From the NCBI RefSeq assembly GCF_904848585.1, contig NZ_CAJHCR010000004.1, forward strand, positions 124,001 to 188,000: DNA of 64,000 nucleotides, given 5' to 3'. The stretch comes from Paraburkholderia kirstenboschensis. GTDB lineage: Bacteria > Pseudomonadota > Gammaproteobacteria > Burkholderiales > Burkholderiaceae. Shown here in pieces: positions 8,800 through 19,394 of the stretch (position 1 is the stretch's first letter; each line of letters starts with the position of its first letter). Made by a program: the position numbers and the translations under genes. The notes beneath the pieces are model-generated. The model made no database searches, was not told the DNA's origin, and saw only the letters and a list, made by a program, of their open reading frames with translations.

Positions 8800-8980
8800 G
8801 CCGCAAACGGTAACGCTCCCCGCATTTTGGGGATAAGCGCCCGACGCGGCCGCCGATGCGCCAGATGAGGGCGGCTGCGGGGAAAATCAAGGGCCGCGCC
8901 GGCGCCGGAGCGCGTGACGCGTCTCAAACCGTAGCCGCTTTCACTTGTCGTTTTAGCCGTCGATTCCGCTCGCGCCACGA

Positions 8981-9604
8981 TCACGCGCGGCGGCGCCAGG
9001 TCAGCCAGCGCTCGCGCCCGGCAAATACGGCGATCGAATCGGTCACGGGTTCGTCTTCGATCAGTTCGAAAAACGGCGTCAGCAGCGCTTCCAGTTCGCC
9101 ACGTTCGATGCCGAACGGCGGCCCTTTCGGTGTCGTGCCGACAAAAAAGAATCCGGCGAGCAACGCGCCTGCCGGCAACAGCTCCGCCATTCGGCGCGCA
9201 TAGTCGACCCGCCGTGCGGGCGGCAACGCGCAGAGGAACGCCCGCTCGTAGATCCATGCCGGCCTGAACGGCGGCTCGTAGGTGAAGAAATCGGCTTCTT
9301 CCACGAGTTCTGCGTGTTGCTCGCCCAACTGCGCGCGCGCCGCCGCAACCGCTGCCTGCGAGAAATCAATCGCCCTTACCGGGCTGCCGTTCGCCGCCAG
9401 CCAAGCGGCTTCATATGCGCTGCCGCAACCCGGAATCAGCACCGCCTCGCTTGCGTGCCTGCTCGCAAACGACTGAAACGCGGACGGCACACCGGCCTGG
9501 TCCCACGGCATGAAATGCTGCTCGAACCGCTCGTTCCAGAACGCCGGCGAGTTCGGGTCGCGGTTTTCAAAATCGGGCATCGGGGATTGGGTCGTGTCGC
9601 TCAT
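8981..9604 (-). CDS. TPMT-like SAM-dependent methyltransferase
   Basis: A 207-residue methyltransferase of the thiopurine S-methyltransferase / thiol methyltransferase superfamily. The N terminus FWNERFEQHFMPWDQAGVP is the typical substrate-lid and tryptophan motif; the SAM-binding glycine motif is VLIPGCGSAYEA, followed by the acidic strand end VRAIDFS. ERAFLCALPPARR and LLPAGALLAGFFF match halide/thiol methyltransferases. Start is ATG 9604, 19 bases after the ubiB stop, so it is probably the last gene of the ubiJ-ubiB transcript. The methyl acceptor cannot be told from sequence. Confidence 0.85.
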   Translation of the reverse strand: MSDTTQSPMPDFENRDPNSPAFWNERFEQHFMPWDQAGVPSAFQSFASRHASEAVLIPGCGSAYEAAWLAANGSPVRAIDFSQAAVAAARAQLGEQHAELVEEADFFTYEPPFRPAWIYERAFLCALPPARRVDYARRMAELLPAGALLAGFFFVGTTPKGPPFGIERGELEALLTPFFELIEDEPVTDSIAVFAGRERWLTWRRRA

Positions 9605-9623
9605 CACGCGCCTCGCAAACTCA

Positions 9624-11201
9624 TTAGCTGCCGTAGGCCAGCGCGAGGACCACCCGCGCAAGCGCCGCGCCGACACCGACCGCCACGCCGAACAGCAGCA
9701 AGCCCTGCAGCAGCTGGTTAGTACGCTTCTGTTCGAGCAGAATCTGCCGGATCATGTCGTCGTTCCCGACCCGGCCGTGATTGTGGCGCTCGGCCAGCAC
9801 ATGATGGATCAGCCGAGGCAACTGCGGCAGCGTCTTGCTCCACTGCGGCGCCTCGATCTTGAGCCGCTCGTACCAGCCGCGCAGGCCGATCTGCTCGTTC
9901 ATCCAGCGCTCGAGATAGGGCTTTGCCGTCTTCCACAGGTCCAGTTCGGGGTCGAGCGAACGGCCGAGCCCTTCCACGTTGAGCATGGTCTTTTGCAACA
10001 GCACCAGTTGCGGCTGAATCTCGACGTTGAAGCGGCGCGACGTAGAAAACAGACGCATCAGCACCTGACCGAGCGAGATGTCCTTCAGCGCGCGGTCGAA
10101 ATACGGCTCGCACACCGCGCGAATGGCGCTTTCGAGTTCTTCGACGCGCGTGGTCGGCGGCACCCAGCCCGATTCCAGATGCAGCGTCGCGACGCGGTGG
10201 TAGTCGCGTTTGAAGAACGCGAGGAAATTCTGCGCCAGGTAGTTCTTATCGAAGTCCGACAGCGCCCCGATGATCCCGAAATCGAGCGCGATATAACGCC
10301 CGAAGTGCGCCGGATCGAGGCTCACCTGAATGTTGCCCGGGTGCATGTCCGCGTGGAAAAAGCCGTCGCGGAACACCTGGGTGAAGAAGATTTCGACGCC
10401 TTCGCGCGCCAGCTTCGGGATATCCACGCCCGCCGCCCGCAATGTATCCACCTGGCTGATCGGCACGCCGACCATGCGCTCCATCACGAGCACGGTTGGC
10501 GTGCAGAACTCCCAGTACATTTCCGGCACGAGCAGCAGATCGAGCCCGGCGAAATTACGGCGCAACTGGCTGCCGTTGGCCGCCTCGCGCATCAGATCGA
10601 GTTCGTCGTGCAGGTACTTATCGAATTCTGCGACCACCTCGCGCGGCTTCAAACGCTTGCCGTCCGCCCACAAACGCTCGGCCCATACGGCGATGTCGCG
10701 CAGCAACGCGAGGTCCGAATCGATAACGGGCAGCATGTTCGGACGCAGCACCTTGACGGCGACGGCCTTGCCGGCATGCTGTCCCGCCTTCACCGTCGCG
10801 AAGTGCACCTGCGCGATGGACGCGCTCGCCACAGGCACCCGCTCGAAATCGTCGAACAGCACGTCGACCGGTGCGCCTAGCGACTTCTCGACGAGCCCTA
10901 TCGCCACTGCGGAATCGAACGGCGGCACCTGATCCTGAAGCTTCGCGAGTTCGTTGGCGATATCGACCGGCAACAGGTCGCGCCGCGTCGACAACACCTG
11001 TCCGAACTTGACGAAGATCGGCCCGAGGCTTTCGAGCGCGAGCCGCAAACGCACGCCAGGCGGCGCGTCGAACTTGCGGCCGATCGTGGTGATACGCAGG
11101 AGCATGCGCACGCGCCGGTCGTTGACGCGGCCGAGCATCATCTCGTCGAGACCGAAGCGGATAACCGTGAAAAAAATCTTGAGGAAACGCAGAAAACGCA
11201 T
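9624..11201 (-). CDS. ubiB: UbiB, ubiquinone biosynthesis ATPase/kinase-like protein
   Basis: A 525-residue member of the ABC1/ADCK/UbiB family needed for ubiquinone synthesis at the inner membrane. Diagnostic parts are the KxGQ motif in [17 protein letters not shown] (about residues 67-85), the alanine-rich nucleotide loop [11 protein letters not shown], the lysine strand AVKVLRP and the catalytic loop HADMHPGN. Two hydrophobic segments at the C terminus ([15 protein letters not shown] and [12 protein letters not shown]) anchor it in the membrane. The length equals that of the E. coli protein (about 546). It follows ubiJ by 15 bases. Confidence 0.95.
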   Translation of the reverse strand: MRFLRFLKIFFTVIRFGLDEMMLGRVNDRRVRMLLRITTIGRKFDAPPGVRLRLALESLGPIFVKFGQVLSTRRDLLPVDIANELAKLQDQVPPFDSAVAIGLVEKSLGAPVDVLFDDFERVPVASASIAQVHFATVKAGQHAGKAVAVKVLRPNMLPVIDSDLALLRDIAVWAERLWADGKRLKPREVVAEFDKYLHDELDLMREAANGSQLRRNFAGLDLLLVPEMYWEFCTPTVLVMERMVGVPISQVDTLRAAGVDIPKLAREGVEIFFTQVFRDGFFHADMHPGNIQVSLDPAHFGRYIALDFGIIGALSDFDKNYLAQNFLAFFKRDYHRVATLHLESGWVPPTTRVEELESAIRAVCEPYFDRALKDISLGQVLMRLFSTSRRFNVEIQPQLVLLQKTMLNVEGLGRSLDPELDLWKTAKPYLERWMNEQIGLRGWYERLKIEAPQWSKTLPQLPRLIHHVLAERHNHGRVGNDDMIRQILLEQKRTNQLLQGLLLFGVAVGVGAALARVVLALAYGS

Positions 11202-11216
11202 AGTTGAGCCCGGTGA

Positions 11217-11861
11217 CTAGCGCGTGCCGCGCAACGTGGCGGCGCCGCCCGGCATATCTGCGCCGTGGGCTTCGACCTTCTGTTCAAGACGCTGAATACG
11301 TTTTTCGACTCGCGCCAACGCGTCGCGGGCCTGCGCCAGTTCTGCGTTGAAGTCTTTCAGCGCGGCGCGGCGCACGAGTTGAGGGTTCTCGTCGAGCAGA
11401 TATTCGGTGGCCGTATCGAGCAGATTGCGGCCGGTGCGCTGCACATGCTCACCGACCGTGCGTACGATCGACGCAACCCGCCACGCGGGGCCGTCCCCGA
11501 TCAGCTTCGCCAGATCCTCCTCCGGTTCCCAGCGCAAATGCTCGGCGAGTTTGGCGATGACCGTGGCGAACTCCGCGTCGCCTTCAATCTTCACGTGTTT
11601 CATGACAGCCGCCTGGCCGCCCTGCACGAAAGCGGGCAACGCGTCGGACGGGACCGAGATGCTGACGTCGAACTGTTGTGTGTCGCTTGCGCCGACCGTG
11701 GTCAGATAGCCGTCGGGCTGCACCAGCAGCATCAGCACGACAGGCGGCGACGACAGTCTGGCGGTCCTGCCCGCATAAGGGGCGAGGCGCTCACGTGCCC
11801 ACGATTCGCGGGCGAGCAGATGATTGACAGCAGCAGCGAAAGGCTTGGCGGCGAGAGTCAT
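11217..11861 (-). CDS. ubiJ: UbiJ, ubiquinone biosynthesis accessory factor (SCP2 domain)
   Basis: A 214-residue protein. The N-terminal 110 residues form an SCP2-like lipid-binding domain; the C-terminal part contains a coiled coil (AELAQARDALARVEKRIQRL) as in E. coli UbiJ, which organises the soluble Ubi complex and binds ubiquinone intermediates. Position directly upstream of ubiB supports the assignment. The ATG at 11861 is preferred to an in-frame TTG at 11873. A strong terminator for the preceding transcript ends only 14 bases before this start, so how the gene is transcribed is a puzzle. Confidence 0.88.
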   Translation of the reverse strand: MTLAAKPFAAAVNHLLARESWARERLAPYAGRTARLSSPPVVLMLLVQPDGYLTTVGASDTQQFDVSISVPSDALPAFVQGGQAAVMKHVKIEGDAEFATVIAKLAEHLRWEPEEDLAKLIGDGPAWRVASIVRTVGEHVQRTGRNLLDTATEYLLDENPQLVRRAALKDFNAELAQARDALARVEKRIQRLEQKVEAHGADMPGGAATLRGTR

Positions 11862-11874
11862 TGACAGTGGCAAG

Positions 11875-11908
11875 AAAAAACCCGCGCGAGCGAGTGCTCG
11901 CGCGGGTT
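11875..11908 (-). terminator. Strong intrinsic terminator after the Tim44-domain gene
   Basis: AACCCGCGCGAGC (11879-11891) pairs perfectly with GCTCGCGCGGGTT (11896-11908) around GAGT. On the minus strand it is followed by six T. It closes the ubiE-Tim44 transcript and lies 14 bases before the ubiJ start codon. Confidence 0.9.
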
Positions 11909-12026
11909 CCTATTGTAACGTCCGTTCGCTTCGCGGCTTGCTCGGCTGAACGGCTAACTGCGGGCCGGCCGCAGGCCAACCTTGTACGCGAACGCGGGGC
12001 AAACAGCGCTGCGCGCCCGCGGCATC

Positions 12027-13016
12027 TCAATGCTGCGCGAGTTGCTGGATGCCGGCCAGCAGCCAGCCTTCGCCCGGACGGTTCGCCTTCGACAGGTTCC
12101 ACACTTCGACGAACGGCTGCGCCGCCGCACCCGGCGTTTCACGGATCAGGCCGGAGAAGCGCACGCTCGCGAAGTATTCGTTCGCACGTTCCTCGACGCC
12201 CAACAGATCGGCGTTGAGCTGCACGACGTCCGTCTGGTTCGTTTCGGCGCCGCGCGACGCGAGGTCGACGCGGATCTCCGCGAACATTTCCGGCGTGGTG
12301 AATTCGCGGATGTCGTCGATATTGCCGACGTCCCATGCGGCCTGCAGGCGCACGAAGTACACCTTCGCGTTACGCAGGAACGCTTCGGAATCGAAGCCCG
12401 GCGGCACGCTGGGCGTTGCATTGACGGACGGCGTGGTCAGCGGATTGCCCTGCGGTTCGAGATACGAGCCCGTAGGTGGCGCGCTGTAGCGCGGCTCCTG
12501 CGTGTAACCCGTGGCACCCGAATTCAGCGACGGCGACTGCCCCGCGTAAGCCGGCTGCGACGTATCGCGCTTGCGGCCCATGAAGCGGCGGATCAACCAG
12601 ATGCCGACCATGGCGAGCAGTGCGATCACGATGATATTGGCCATTGCACCCGCGAACGCGCCACCCAAACCGAAGTGCGACAGCAGCGCTGCGATACCGA
12701 GACCGGCTGCCAGACCCGCGATCGGTCCGAGCCAGCGCGAGCGGTTAGGTTGCGGCGCTGGAGCCGGTGCGGGCGCGGGCGCCGGTTGCGCGCGCTGCAT
12801 GCCCGGATTGGACGGGGAAGGCTGCGAAGGCGCAGCCTGTTGCTGAACGGTGTTCGACTGACGGCCAAAACTACGGCCACCGCCCATGCGGCGAGCTTCC
12901 GCATCGAGCGAGGCGACGGAGCCGACCACGATCAGGCCGACCATCGCGATCAGTCCGATTCGTCTAGCCAGCGACCGCTTCACCTTACGGGGAGATAACA
13001 CGGCTGAATCGGACAT
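12027..13016 (-). CDS. Tim44-domain membrane protein (329 aa)
   Basis: The N terminus has a signal-anchor (RRIGLIAMVGLIVVGSVASL) and the Gly/Arg-rich stretch RRMGGGRSFGRQ typical of bacterial Tim44-like proteins, then a Pro/Ala/Gln-rich linker. A central hydrophobic pair follows (PIAGLAAGLGIAALLSHFGL and ANIIVIALLAMVGIWLIRRF). The C-terminal 150 residues form the Tim44/TimA lipid-binding fold (FDSEAFLRNAKVYFVRLQAA, TPEMFAEI). Function in bacteria is not settled; membrane-surface lipid or protein handling is plausible. It is 37 bases downstream of ubiE. The start ATG 13016 excludes a longer frame overlapping ubiE. Confidence 0.88.
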   Translation of the reverse strand: MSDSAVLSPRKVKRSLARRIGLIAMVGLIVVGSVASLDAEARRMGGGRSFGRQSNTVQQQAAPSQPSPSNPGMQRAQPAPAPAPAPAPQPNRSRWLGPIAGLAAGLGIAALLSHFGLGGAFAGAMANIIVIALLAMVGIWLIRRFMGRKRDTSQPAYAGQSPSLNSGATGYTQEPRYSAPPTGSYLEPQGNPLTTPSVNATPSVPPGFDSEAFLRNAKVYFVRLQAAWDVGNIDDIREFTTPEMFAEIRVDLASRGAETNQTDVVQLNADLLGVEERANEYFASVRFSGLIRETPGAAAQPFVEVWNLSKANRPGEGWLLAGIQQLAQH

Positions 13017-13053
13017 TTTGGCACTTTCCTTTAAAAACGATGGGTTAGGAACC

Positions 13054-13785
13054 CTAGTATTTGGTCCCCACATGTAAAGCTACCACGCCAGCTGACAAAT
13101 TGTAATATTTGACGCCATCAAGGCCGGCTTGTTCCATCATTGTTTTTAAGGTTTCCTGATCCGGATGCATCCGGATCGATTCCGCGAGGTAGCGGTAGCT
13201 TTCCGCGTCTTTCGCAAAGCGCTCGCCGAGCCACGGCAAGACCTTGAACGAATAGACATCGTAGGCCTTTTTCAACGGATCCCATACCTTCGAGAATTCG
13301 AGAACGAGCAGACGGCCTGCCGGCTTCAGGACGCGGCGCATTTCCGCCAACGCGACGTCCTTGTGCGTCATATTGCGCAAGCCGAATGCCACGGTCACAA
13401 CGTCGAAGTAATTGTCCGGGAAAGGAATCTTCTCGGCGTCGCAGAGCAGCGCCGGTGTGATCACGCCTTTGTCGAGCAAACGGTCGCGGCCCACGCGCAG
13501 CATGGATTCGTTGATGTCCGTGTGCCAGACTTCGCCCGTTTCGCCCGCCTGCTTTGCAAACGCTTTGGAGAGATCGCCCGTGCCGCCCGCGATGTCGAGC
13601 ACCTTGTAGCCCGGTCGCACGTTGGCCTGGGCGATCGTGAACATCTTCCACGCCCGGTGCAATCCGCCCGACATCAGGTCGTTCATCAAGTCGTAGTTGG
13701 CGGCAACCGAGTGGAACACACCCGCCACCTTCTGCGCTTTTTCCTGTTCGTCGACCGATTGAAAGCCGAAGTGGGTTTTGCTCAT
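13054..13785 (-). CDS. ubiE: Ubiquinone/menaquinone C-methyltransferase UbiE
   Basis: A 243-residue SAM-dependent C-methyltransferase of quinone synthesis. Motifs are the N-terminal [18 protein letters not shown], the SAM glycine loop [25 protein letters not shown] and the signature [20 protein letters not shown]. It starts at ATG 13785 with AAGGA upstream. The 67-base spacer before it contains a 7-bp hairpin (13819-13836) without a T run. It is preceded by the DUF971 and HIT genes and followed by the Tim44-domain gene. Confidence 0.97.
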   Translation of the reverse strand: MSKTHFGFQSVDEQEKAQKVAGVFHSVAANYDLMNDLMSGGLHRAWKMFTIAQANVRPGYKVLDIAGGTGDLSKAFAKQAGETGEVWHTDINESMLRVGRDRLLDKGVITPALLCDAEKIPFPDNYFDVVTVAFGLRNMTHKDVALAEMRRVLKPAGRLLVLEFSKVWDPLKKAYDVYSFKVLPWLGERFAKDAESYRYLAESIRMHPDQETLKTMMEQAGLDGVKYYNLSAGVVALHVGTKY

Positions 13786-13852
13786 CGCGCTTGTCCTTTC
13801 GCGTATTCTGAAATGTTGCGCCGCATCAGTGCGGCGAGTCAGGCGAATCGTA

Positions 13853-14266
13853 TCAGTGACGGTGACCGTGCGCAGCGCCGGCTGAAGGCATTGGCGCGTC
13901 GCGGTCGACGCCCGCCGCCGCCAGTCTGTCGAGATACGCGCGCCAGAGTTCGTCCTGGCGCCGCGCCATGTCGTAGAGCAGGTCCCACGAATAGATGCCG
14001 GTGGAGTGCCCGTCGGAGAACGTCGGCTGGATCGCGTAGTTGCCCACGCCCTCGACCATCGTGATCGTGACGTCGCGCTTGCCGGTTTGCAGCGTTTCCT
14101 GCCCTGGGCCGTGGCCCTGCACTTCCGCCGACGGCGAATACACGCGCAGCAGTTCGAACGGCAGCCGATACGATTCGCCGCTTGCGTACTGCAGTTCGAG
14201 CACGCGCGACTTCGAATGCACGACGACGCCGGTCGGCACCGGAGTATCGGGAGTCAATCCGCTCAT
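13853..14266 (-). CDS. DUF971 protein (gamma-butyrobetaine hydroxylase-like N-terminal domain)
   Basis: A 137-residue single-domain protein. The family pattern is clear: [37 protein letters not shown], then [20 protein letters not shown]. The same fold forms the N-terminal domain of gamma-butyrobetaine hydroxylases; stand-alone copies have been linked with iron-sulphur chemistry in other organisms, which is suggestive next to an Fe-S oxidoreductase gene but unproven. The tail ends in a His-rich GHRH sequence that may bind metal. Two adjacent ATGs (14269, 14266) are possible; the second has better spacing to GAGG. Confidence 0.8.
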   Translation of the reverse strand: MSGLTPDTPVPTGVVVHSKSRVLELQYASGESYRLPFELLRVYSPSAEVQGHGPGQETLQTGKRDVTITMVEGVGNYAIQPTFSDGHSTGIYSWDLLYDMARRQDELWRAYLDRLAAAGVDRDAPMPSAGAAHGHRH

Positions 14267-14344
14267 CATGGCCTCATTAGAAAGCGCCGCCGCACCGAAG
14301 GTCGCCCTTGAAACGGCACGGCGCGAAGGAATGGTTAGTGGCGC

Positions 14345-14773
14345 TCAGCCAAGAGCCTGTTCGATTTCCTGCCGCACCGCTTCGCGCAACAGGGTGGCTT
14401 GCGCGCGGCGCGACGACAGCATCGCCTCGGACACCGTGCGCTGACGCGGCGCCCAGATGGGCAGCGGGAAATGAGCGTCGTTCGAGAAACGCGGAATCAC
14501 GTGCCAGTGCACATGCGGCACCTGGTTGCCGAGGCTCGCGAGATTCACCTTTGCCGGGTGCAGGATGCGCCGCATTGCGCGCTCCACGGCGTACACGGCC
14601 TTCATCACACGATCTCGGCCAGCGGCGTCGAGGTCCGAGAACTCCGCCACATGCTCATTCCAGATCACGCGGCAAAAGCCCGGGTAATCGTGTTCGTCGG
14701 CAAGGACGACGCGCAAGGTGTCGTCCTGCCACAGCACATCGCCGCCATCTTCACGGCAAAAAACGCAGTCCAT
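14345..14773 (-). CDS. HIT-family hydrolase (142 aa)
   Basis: Small histidine-triad protein. The triad HVHWHVIP sits in the second half, with the usual NQVPHVHWHV context; an N-terminal CVFC pair is likely to bind zinc as in many HIT proteins. Members hydrolyse nucleotide-phosphoramidates or dinucleotides, but the substrate here is unknown. The start ATG at 14773 (MDCVFCRE) is chosen because the upstream extension has no family match. It lies 34 bases after the stop of the large oxidoreductase gene and 78 bases before the DUF971 gene. Confidence 0.88.
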   Translation of the reverse strand: MDCVFCREDGGDVLWQDDTLRVVLADEHDYPGFCRVIWNEHVAEFSDLDAAGRDRVMKAVYAVERAMRRILHPAKVNLASLGNQVPHVHWHVIPRFSNDAHFPLPIWAPRQRTVSEAMLSSRRAQATLLREAVRQEIEQALG

Positions 14774-14807
14774 CGTCGTCCTCAGGCAAAAATCGTCAGT
14801 CGTGCCA

Positions 14808-17800
14808 TTAAACCAGCACGCGCTCGATTCCGCCATTGTTCGCCCGCTGCACGTAGTCGACCATCCAGTCTTCTCCGAGCACATGACGCGCCATTTCGAC
14901 AACGATGTAATCGGCCTCGATGCCCGCGTCTTCGTTGTAACGCGACAAACCTTGCAGGCAGGACGGGCAGCTCGTCAGGATCTTCACGTCGGTGGCGCCC
15001 TTGGGCTGCGGACCGTCGCCGGCCTTCAGCACCGAGCCGTTCGCCGCACCCGCCGTGCCGGCCGATGCATTGGCCGGGTTGATTGCGTTCGCGCCGGCCT
15101 CGGCGAGCAGAGGAATGCCGCGCAATTTCGCAGCGCCCTTGCGGATTTCCTCTTCCTTGCGGAAACGCACCTGCGTCGAAATGTCAGGACGCGTGACCGC
15201 GAGCGTGCCCGACTCACCGCAGCAGCGATCGTTCTTCTCGATCTTGTAACCGTCTTTCTCCGAGCCCATCAGCGAGTTGACGAGCTTGACCGGGTCCATC
15301 GTCTTGATCGGCGTGTGGCAAGGGTCGTGGTACATGTAACGCACGCCGTTCACGCCGTCGAGCTTCATGCCTTTTTCCAGCAGGAACTCATGAATGTCGA
15401 TGATCCGGCAACCCGGGAAAATCTTGTCGAATTCATAACCGGCGAGCTGGTCGTAACACGTGCCGCACGACACCACCACGGTCTTGATGTCGAGATAGTT
15501 CAGCGTATTCGCTACGCGGTGAAACAGCACGCGGTTGTCGGTAACGATCTGCTCGGCCTTGTCGTACTGCCCGGAGCCGCGCTGCGGATAGCCGCAGCAC
15601 AGGTAGCCCGGCGGCAACACCGTTTGCACGCCCGCTTCCCACAACATGGCCTGCGTCGCGAGGCCGACTTGCGAGAAGAGCCGCTCGGAACCGCAGCCGG
15701 GAAAGTAGAACACCGCTTCCGTGTCGGCCGTGGTCGTCTTCGGATTGCGGATGATCGGGACGATCTTGTTGTCCTCGATATCGAGCAACGCGCGCGCGGT
15801 TTTCTTCGGCAGATTGCCCGGCATCTTCTTGTTCATGAAGTGGATCACCTGCTGCGTGACCGGCGGCTTGCCGACCGTTGCGGGCGGGTGCGCCGTCTGT
15901 TTCTTCGCGAACTTCTTCAGTACGTCGTTGCCGAGGCGTTGCGCCTTGTAGCCGATACCCATCATCGCCGTACGCGCGAGGTTGATGGTCTGCGGATTCG
16001 TCGCGTTGAGGAAGAACATGCCGGCCGCGTTGCCCGGATTGAACTTCTTCTTGCCCATCTTGCGCAGCAGGTTGCGCATGTTCATGGTCACGTCGCCGAA
16101 GTCGATCTTCACCGGACACGGCGTCACGCATTTGTGACACACGGTGCAGTGATCGGCGACGTCGTTGAACTCGTCCCAGTGCTTGATCGACACGCCGCGG
16201 CGCGTCTGCTCTTCGTACAGGAACGCCTCGACCAGCAGCGAGGTCGCAAGGATCTTGTTGCGCGGGCTGTACAGCAGGTTCGCGCGCGGCACGTGCGTCG
16301 CGCAGACCGGCTTGCACTTGCCGCAGCGCAGGCAGTCTTTGATGGACTCGGAAATCGCGCCGATGTCGGACTGCTGCATGATCAGCGATTCGTAGCCCAT
16401 CAGGCCGAAGCTCGGCGTGTAGGCATTGCGCAGATCGGCGCCTTCGAGCAGTTTGCCCGCGTTGAAGCGTCCATGCGGATCGACGCGCTTTTTGTACGCG
16501 CGGAATTCGCCGATTTCGTCGTCGGTCAGGAATTCCAGCTTGGTGATGCCGATGCCGTGCTCGCCGGAAATCACGCCGTCGAGCGAACGCGCGAGCTTCA
16601 TGATGCGCGCGACCGCAGTGTGGGCGTCCTGCAGCATCTCGTAGTTATCGGAGTTCACCGGCAGGTTCGTATGCACGTTGCCGTCGCCCGCGTGCATATG
16701 CAGCGCGACGAACACGCGACCACGCAGCACCTGCTTGTGGATCGCCTGCGCTTCGTCGAGGATCGGCTCGAACTCGCCGCCATTGAAGATCAGCCGCAAC
16801 TCGGCGCGAATCTCCTGCTTCCAGGACACGCGGATGGTGCGGTCCTGCGTGACGTCGAACACCGTGGCGCCGGACTGCGTGTCGACGCGGTCGGCGAACT
16901 TCTCGGCAAGCGCTTCGTAACCCAGACCGACCAGATAGTGCTGCGCTTCGCGCAACGACAGATCGAGCTTGTCGCGCAGGAATTCCCAACGCGTGCGTAC
17001 GCGCTTCAGCAGATCGAGCGCCTGTTGAACGCGGTCTTCCAGCAGTTCCGCACTCGGAATTTCATTGGCGTCGTCGCTCTTGCCGAGCGGCAGCTTGCCT
17101 GCCTTGAAGAATGCTTCGAGCGCGTCGACCAGTTGCAGCTTGTTCTTGATCGACAACTCGATGTTGATCCGCTCGATGCCGTCCGTGTACTCGCCCATGC
17201 GGTCGAGCGGGATCACCACGTCTTCGTTGATCTTGAACGCGTTGGTGTGCTTTGCGATTGCGGCAGTACGGCTGCGGTCGAGCCAGAAGCGCTTGCGCGC
17301 CTCGGCGCTCACCGCGACGAAGCCTTCACCGCTCTTGCCGTTGGCCATGCGCACGACTTCGGACGTGGCTTGCGCGACCGCGTCAGCGTCATTGCCGACG
17401 ATGTCGCCGATCAGCACCATCTTCGGAAACGCGTTGCGCTTGCTCTTGGTCGCATAGCCGACCGCGCGCAGATAGCGCTCGTCGAGGTGTTCGAGGCCGG
17501 CGAGAATCGCGCCGCCCTGCTTCGACGTTTCGAACAGGTAGTCCTTGATTTCGACGATGCTCGGAATCGCCTCGCGCGCCTGGCCGAAGAATTCGAGGCA
17601 GACGGTGCGCGTATGCGCGGGCATTTTGTGCAGCACCCAGCGTGCTGACGTGATGAGACCGTCGCAGCCTTCCTTCTGCACGCCGGGCAGCCCGGCGAGG
17701 AACTTGTCGGTGACGTCCTTGCCGAGGCCTTCCTTACGGAACACGCGGCCTTTGATGTCGAGCGACTCGGTACGCAGCAGCTTCTCTCCCGGCGCATGGT

Positions 17801-18899
17801 TGCCGTCGAACCATTTCAGCTCGAAACGCGCGACCTCGATATCGTGAATCTTGCCGAGATTGTGATCCAGACGCGTGACTTCGAGCCAGTTGCCTTCCGG
17901 GTCGACCATGCGCCACCAGGCGAGGTTGTCGAGCGCCGTGCCCCACAGCACCGCTTTCTTGCCGCCCGCGTTCATCGCGACGTTGCCGCCGACGCAGGAC
18001 GCGTCGAGCGAGGTCGGATCGACGGCGAACACGAAGCCGGCCTGCTCGGCCGCCTCGGTCACGCGCCGCGTGACCACGCCTGCGCCCGAGAAAATGGTCG
18101 GCACCTTGCGGTCGACGCCCGGCAGTTCGGTCATTTCCACCGCGCCGAGCTGTTCGAGCTTTTCGGTGTTGATCACGGCCGAGAACGGCGTGAGCGGAAC
18201 GGCGCCGCCCGTGTAGCCGGTGCCGCCTCCACGCGGAATCACCGTCAGCCCGAGCTCGAAACACGCCTTGATCATGCCGGCAATCTCGGCTTCGGTATCG
18301 GGCGTGAGTACGACGAACGGATACTCGACACGCCAGTCAGTCGCGTCGGTCACGTGCGACACGCGGGACAAACCGTCGAACTTGATGTTGTCTTTTTCGG
18401 TGACGCGGCCCAGCACCTTCGTCGCGCGGCGGCGCAGATCGTAAGTCTTCTGAAATTCGCTTTCGAACTCGTCGACGGCGCGGCGCGCGGCCTGCACCAG
18501 CGTTTCGACACGCGCCGCACGGTCTACGCCCGCTTCATCGCCATGTTCAGTCAGATCGGCGCGGCGGCGCTTCTCGATCTCGGACAGACGGTGATGCAAC
18601 GCCTCGATCAACATTGCGCGGCGTTTCGGGTTGTCGAGCAGATCGTCCTGCAAATACGGATTGCGGCGCACCACCCAGATGTCGCCGAGCACTTCGTAGA
18701 GCATGCGCGCCGAGCGGCCGGTGCGGCGCTCCGCGCGCAGTTCGGCAAGCGCCGCCCATGCGTCGTCGCCTAGCAGGCGGATGACGATTTCGCGGTCGGA
18801 GAACGACGTGTAGTTGTAGGGAATCTCGCGCAGGCGCGCTTCGGGATCGGCGACCGCAGCGGCGGCTCCGTGCGGATCGAAAACTTGAGGTGCGTTCAT
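14808..18899 (-). CDS. Fused FAD-linked oxidase / Fe-S / CCG oxidoreductase (D-lactate or glycolate dehydrogenase-like, 1363 aa)
   Basis: A three-part fusion. After a DUF3683-like N terminus comes a PCMH-type FAD domain (about residues 190-420: [30 protein letters not shown]) and the FAD-linked oxidase C domain (to about 800, with [13 protein letters not shown] and [11 protein letters not shown]). Two 4Fe-4S clusters follow ([11 protein letters not shown] near 853, [12 protein letters not shown] near 916), then a GlpC/GlcF-like part with CCG motifs ([21 protein letters not shown] near 1228). In E. coli these functions are separate GlcD and GlcF chains. The fusion should oxidise a 2-hydroxy acid and pass electrons to the quinone pool, which fits its place beside ubi genes. 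ATG 18899 is preferred; ATG 18926 in frame is an alternative. Confidence 0.88.
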   Translation of the reverse strand: MNAPQVFDPHGAAAAVADPEARLREIPYNYTSFSDREIVIRLLGDDAWAALAELRAERRTGRSARMLYEVLGDIWVVRRNPYLQDDLLDNPKRRAMLIEALHHRLSEIEKRRRADLTEHGDEAGVDRAARVETLVQAARRAVDEFESEFQKTYDLRRRATKVLGRVTEKDNIKFDGLSRVSHVTDATDWRVEYPFVVLTPDTEAEIAGMIKACFELGLTVIPRGGGTGYTGGAVPLTPFSAVINTEKLEQLGAVEMTELPGVDRKVPTIFSGAGVVTRRVTEAAEQAGFVFAVDPTSLDASCVGGNVAMNAGGKKAVLWGTALDNLAWWRMVDPEGNWLEVTRLDHNLGKIHDIEVARFELKWFDGNHAPGEKLLRTESLDIKGRVFRKEGLGKDVTDKFLAGLPGVQKEGCDGLITSARWVLHKMPAHTRTVCLEFFGQAREAIPSIVEIKDYLFETSKQGGAILAGLEHLDERYLRAVGYATKSKRNAFPKMVLIGDIVGNDADAVAQATSEVVRMANGKSGEGFVAVSAEARKRFWLDRSRTAAIAKHTNAFKINEDVVIPLDRMGEYTDGIERINIELSIKNKLQLVDALEAFFKAGKLPLGKSDDANEIPSAELLEDRVQQALDLLKRVRTRWEFLRDKLDLSLREAQHYLVGLGYEALAEKFADRVDTQSGATVFDVTQDRTIRVSWKQEIRAELRLIFNGGEFEPILDEAQAIHKQVLRGRVFVALHMHAGDGNVHTNLPVNSDNYEMLQDAHTAVARIMKLARSLDGVISGEHGIGITKLEFLTDDEIGEFRAYKKRVDPHGRFNAGKLLEGADLRNAYTPSFGLMGYESLIMQQSDIGAISESIKDCLRCGKCKPVCATHVPRANLLYSPRNKILATSLLVEAFLYEEQTRRGVSIKHWDEFNDVADHCTVCHKCVTPCPVKIDFGDVTMNMRNLLRKMGKKKFNPGNAAGMFFLNATNPQTINLARTAMMGIGYKAQRLGNDVLKKFAKKQTAHPPATVGKPPVTQQVIHFMNKKMPGNLPKKTARALLDIEDNKIVPIIRNPKTTTADTEAVFYFPGCGSERLFSQVGLATQAMLWEAGVQTVLPPGYLCCGYPQRGSGQYDKAEQIVTDNRVLFHRVANTLNYLDIKTVVVSCGTCYDQLAGYEFDKIFPGCRIIDIHEFLLEKGMKLDGVNGVRYMYHDPCHTPIKTMDPVKLVNSLMGSEKDGYKIEKNDRCCGESGTLAVTRPDISTQVRFRKEEEIRKGAAKLRGIPLLAEAGANAINPANASAGTAGAANGSVLKAGDGPQPKGATDVKILTSCPSCLQGLSRYNEDAGIEADYIVVEMARHVLGEDWMVDYVQRANNGGIERVLV

Positions 18900-18994
18900 G
18901 TTTGGACGACTCGGTGGGTCAGTCATGCGCGCTCATGGCGAGGCGCCGGCTGACGGTGCGCGTGGGGCGCAATGCTTGGAAATCTTCTTGGGTA

Positions 18995-19035
18995 GCGAAG
19001 CGCCACCGACGGCATGTCCACGTCGGTCGCTTCGC
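18995..19035. other. Long stem-loop upstream of the FAD/Fe-S oxidase gene
   Basis: GCGAAGCG (18995-19002) and ACCGACG (19005-19011) pair with CGTCGGT (19021-19027) and CGCTTCGC (19028-19035): 15 base pairs with a two-base bulge and a 9-base loop. Neither side carries a T run. It lies about 100 bases before the oxidase start in a 495-bp gap (18900-19394) and could be part of that gene's leader RNA. Confidence 0.45.
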
Positions 19036-19157
19036 GGCGCTCAGATACAGCTACACGATCGTGCGTGGCGGACATGACGCTCCGCCGCGGGGCAAGACTC
19101 ACGCGGGGCGGGCATCAAGTGGGCGATCCGAGGCTGCCAGTGCATCTTCCGATCCTT

Positions 19158-19172
19158 ATTCCAAAATGGAAT
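19158..19172. promoter_or_regulatory. 15-bp dyad, possible operator
   Basis: ATTCCA-AAA-TGGAAT is a perfect dyad in the gap between the divergent oxidase gene and the small-protein genes. It could bind a regulator of either unit. No matching regulator gene is in the window. Confidence 0.3.
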
Positions 19173-19394
19173 TCTACCGCATCGGCCCGCCACGCGTTGA
19201 CGGTTGAAATGGGAGCCGTGGCGGCTCTGACGGCGCGCAACCCCCACTGCGGCGCGGGCCGCGCGGCGTCGATGGCCCTGTGTCGATCATGCGACTTTTG
19301 TCACCATCAGCCAGAAGATGCCGACGAAAGCAAAGAACGCGGCATGCGGGATGCTGATCGACTACGTGAAACCAGGCATCTACGGAGGCGCACG

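Noticed and set aside
14718-17648. A 976-codon plus-strand frame opposite the FAD/Fe-S oxidase gene
   Set aside because: It mirrors codon positions of a well-supported gene on the minus strand and its product shows only His/Arg/Leu/Asp-rich low-information sequence.
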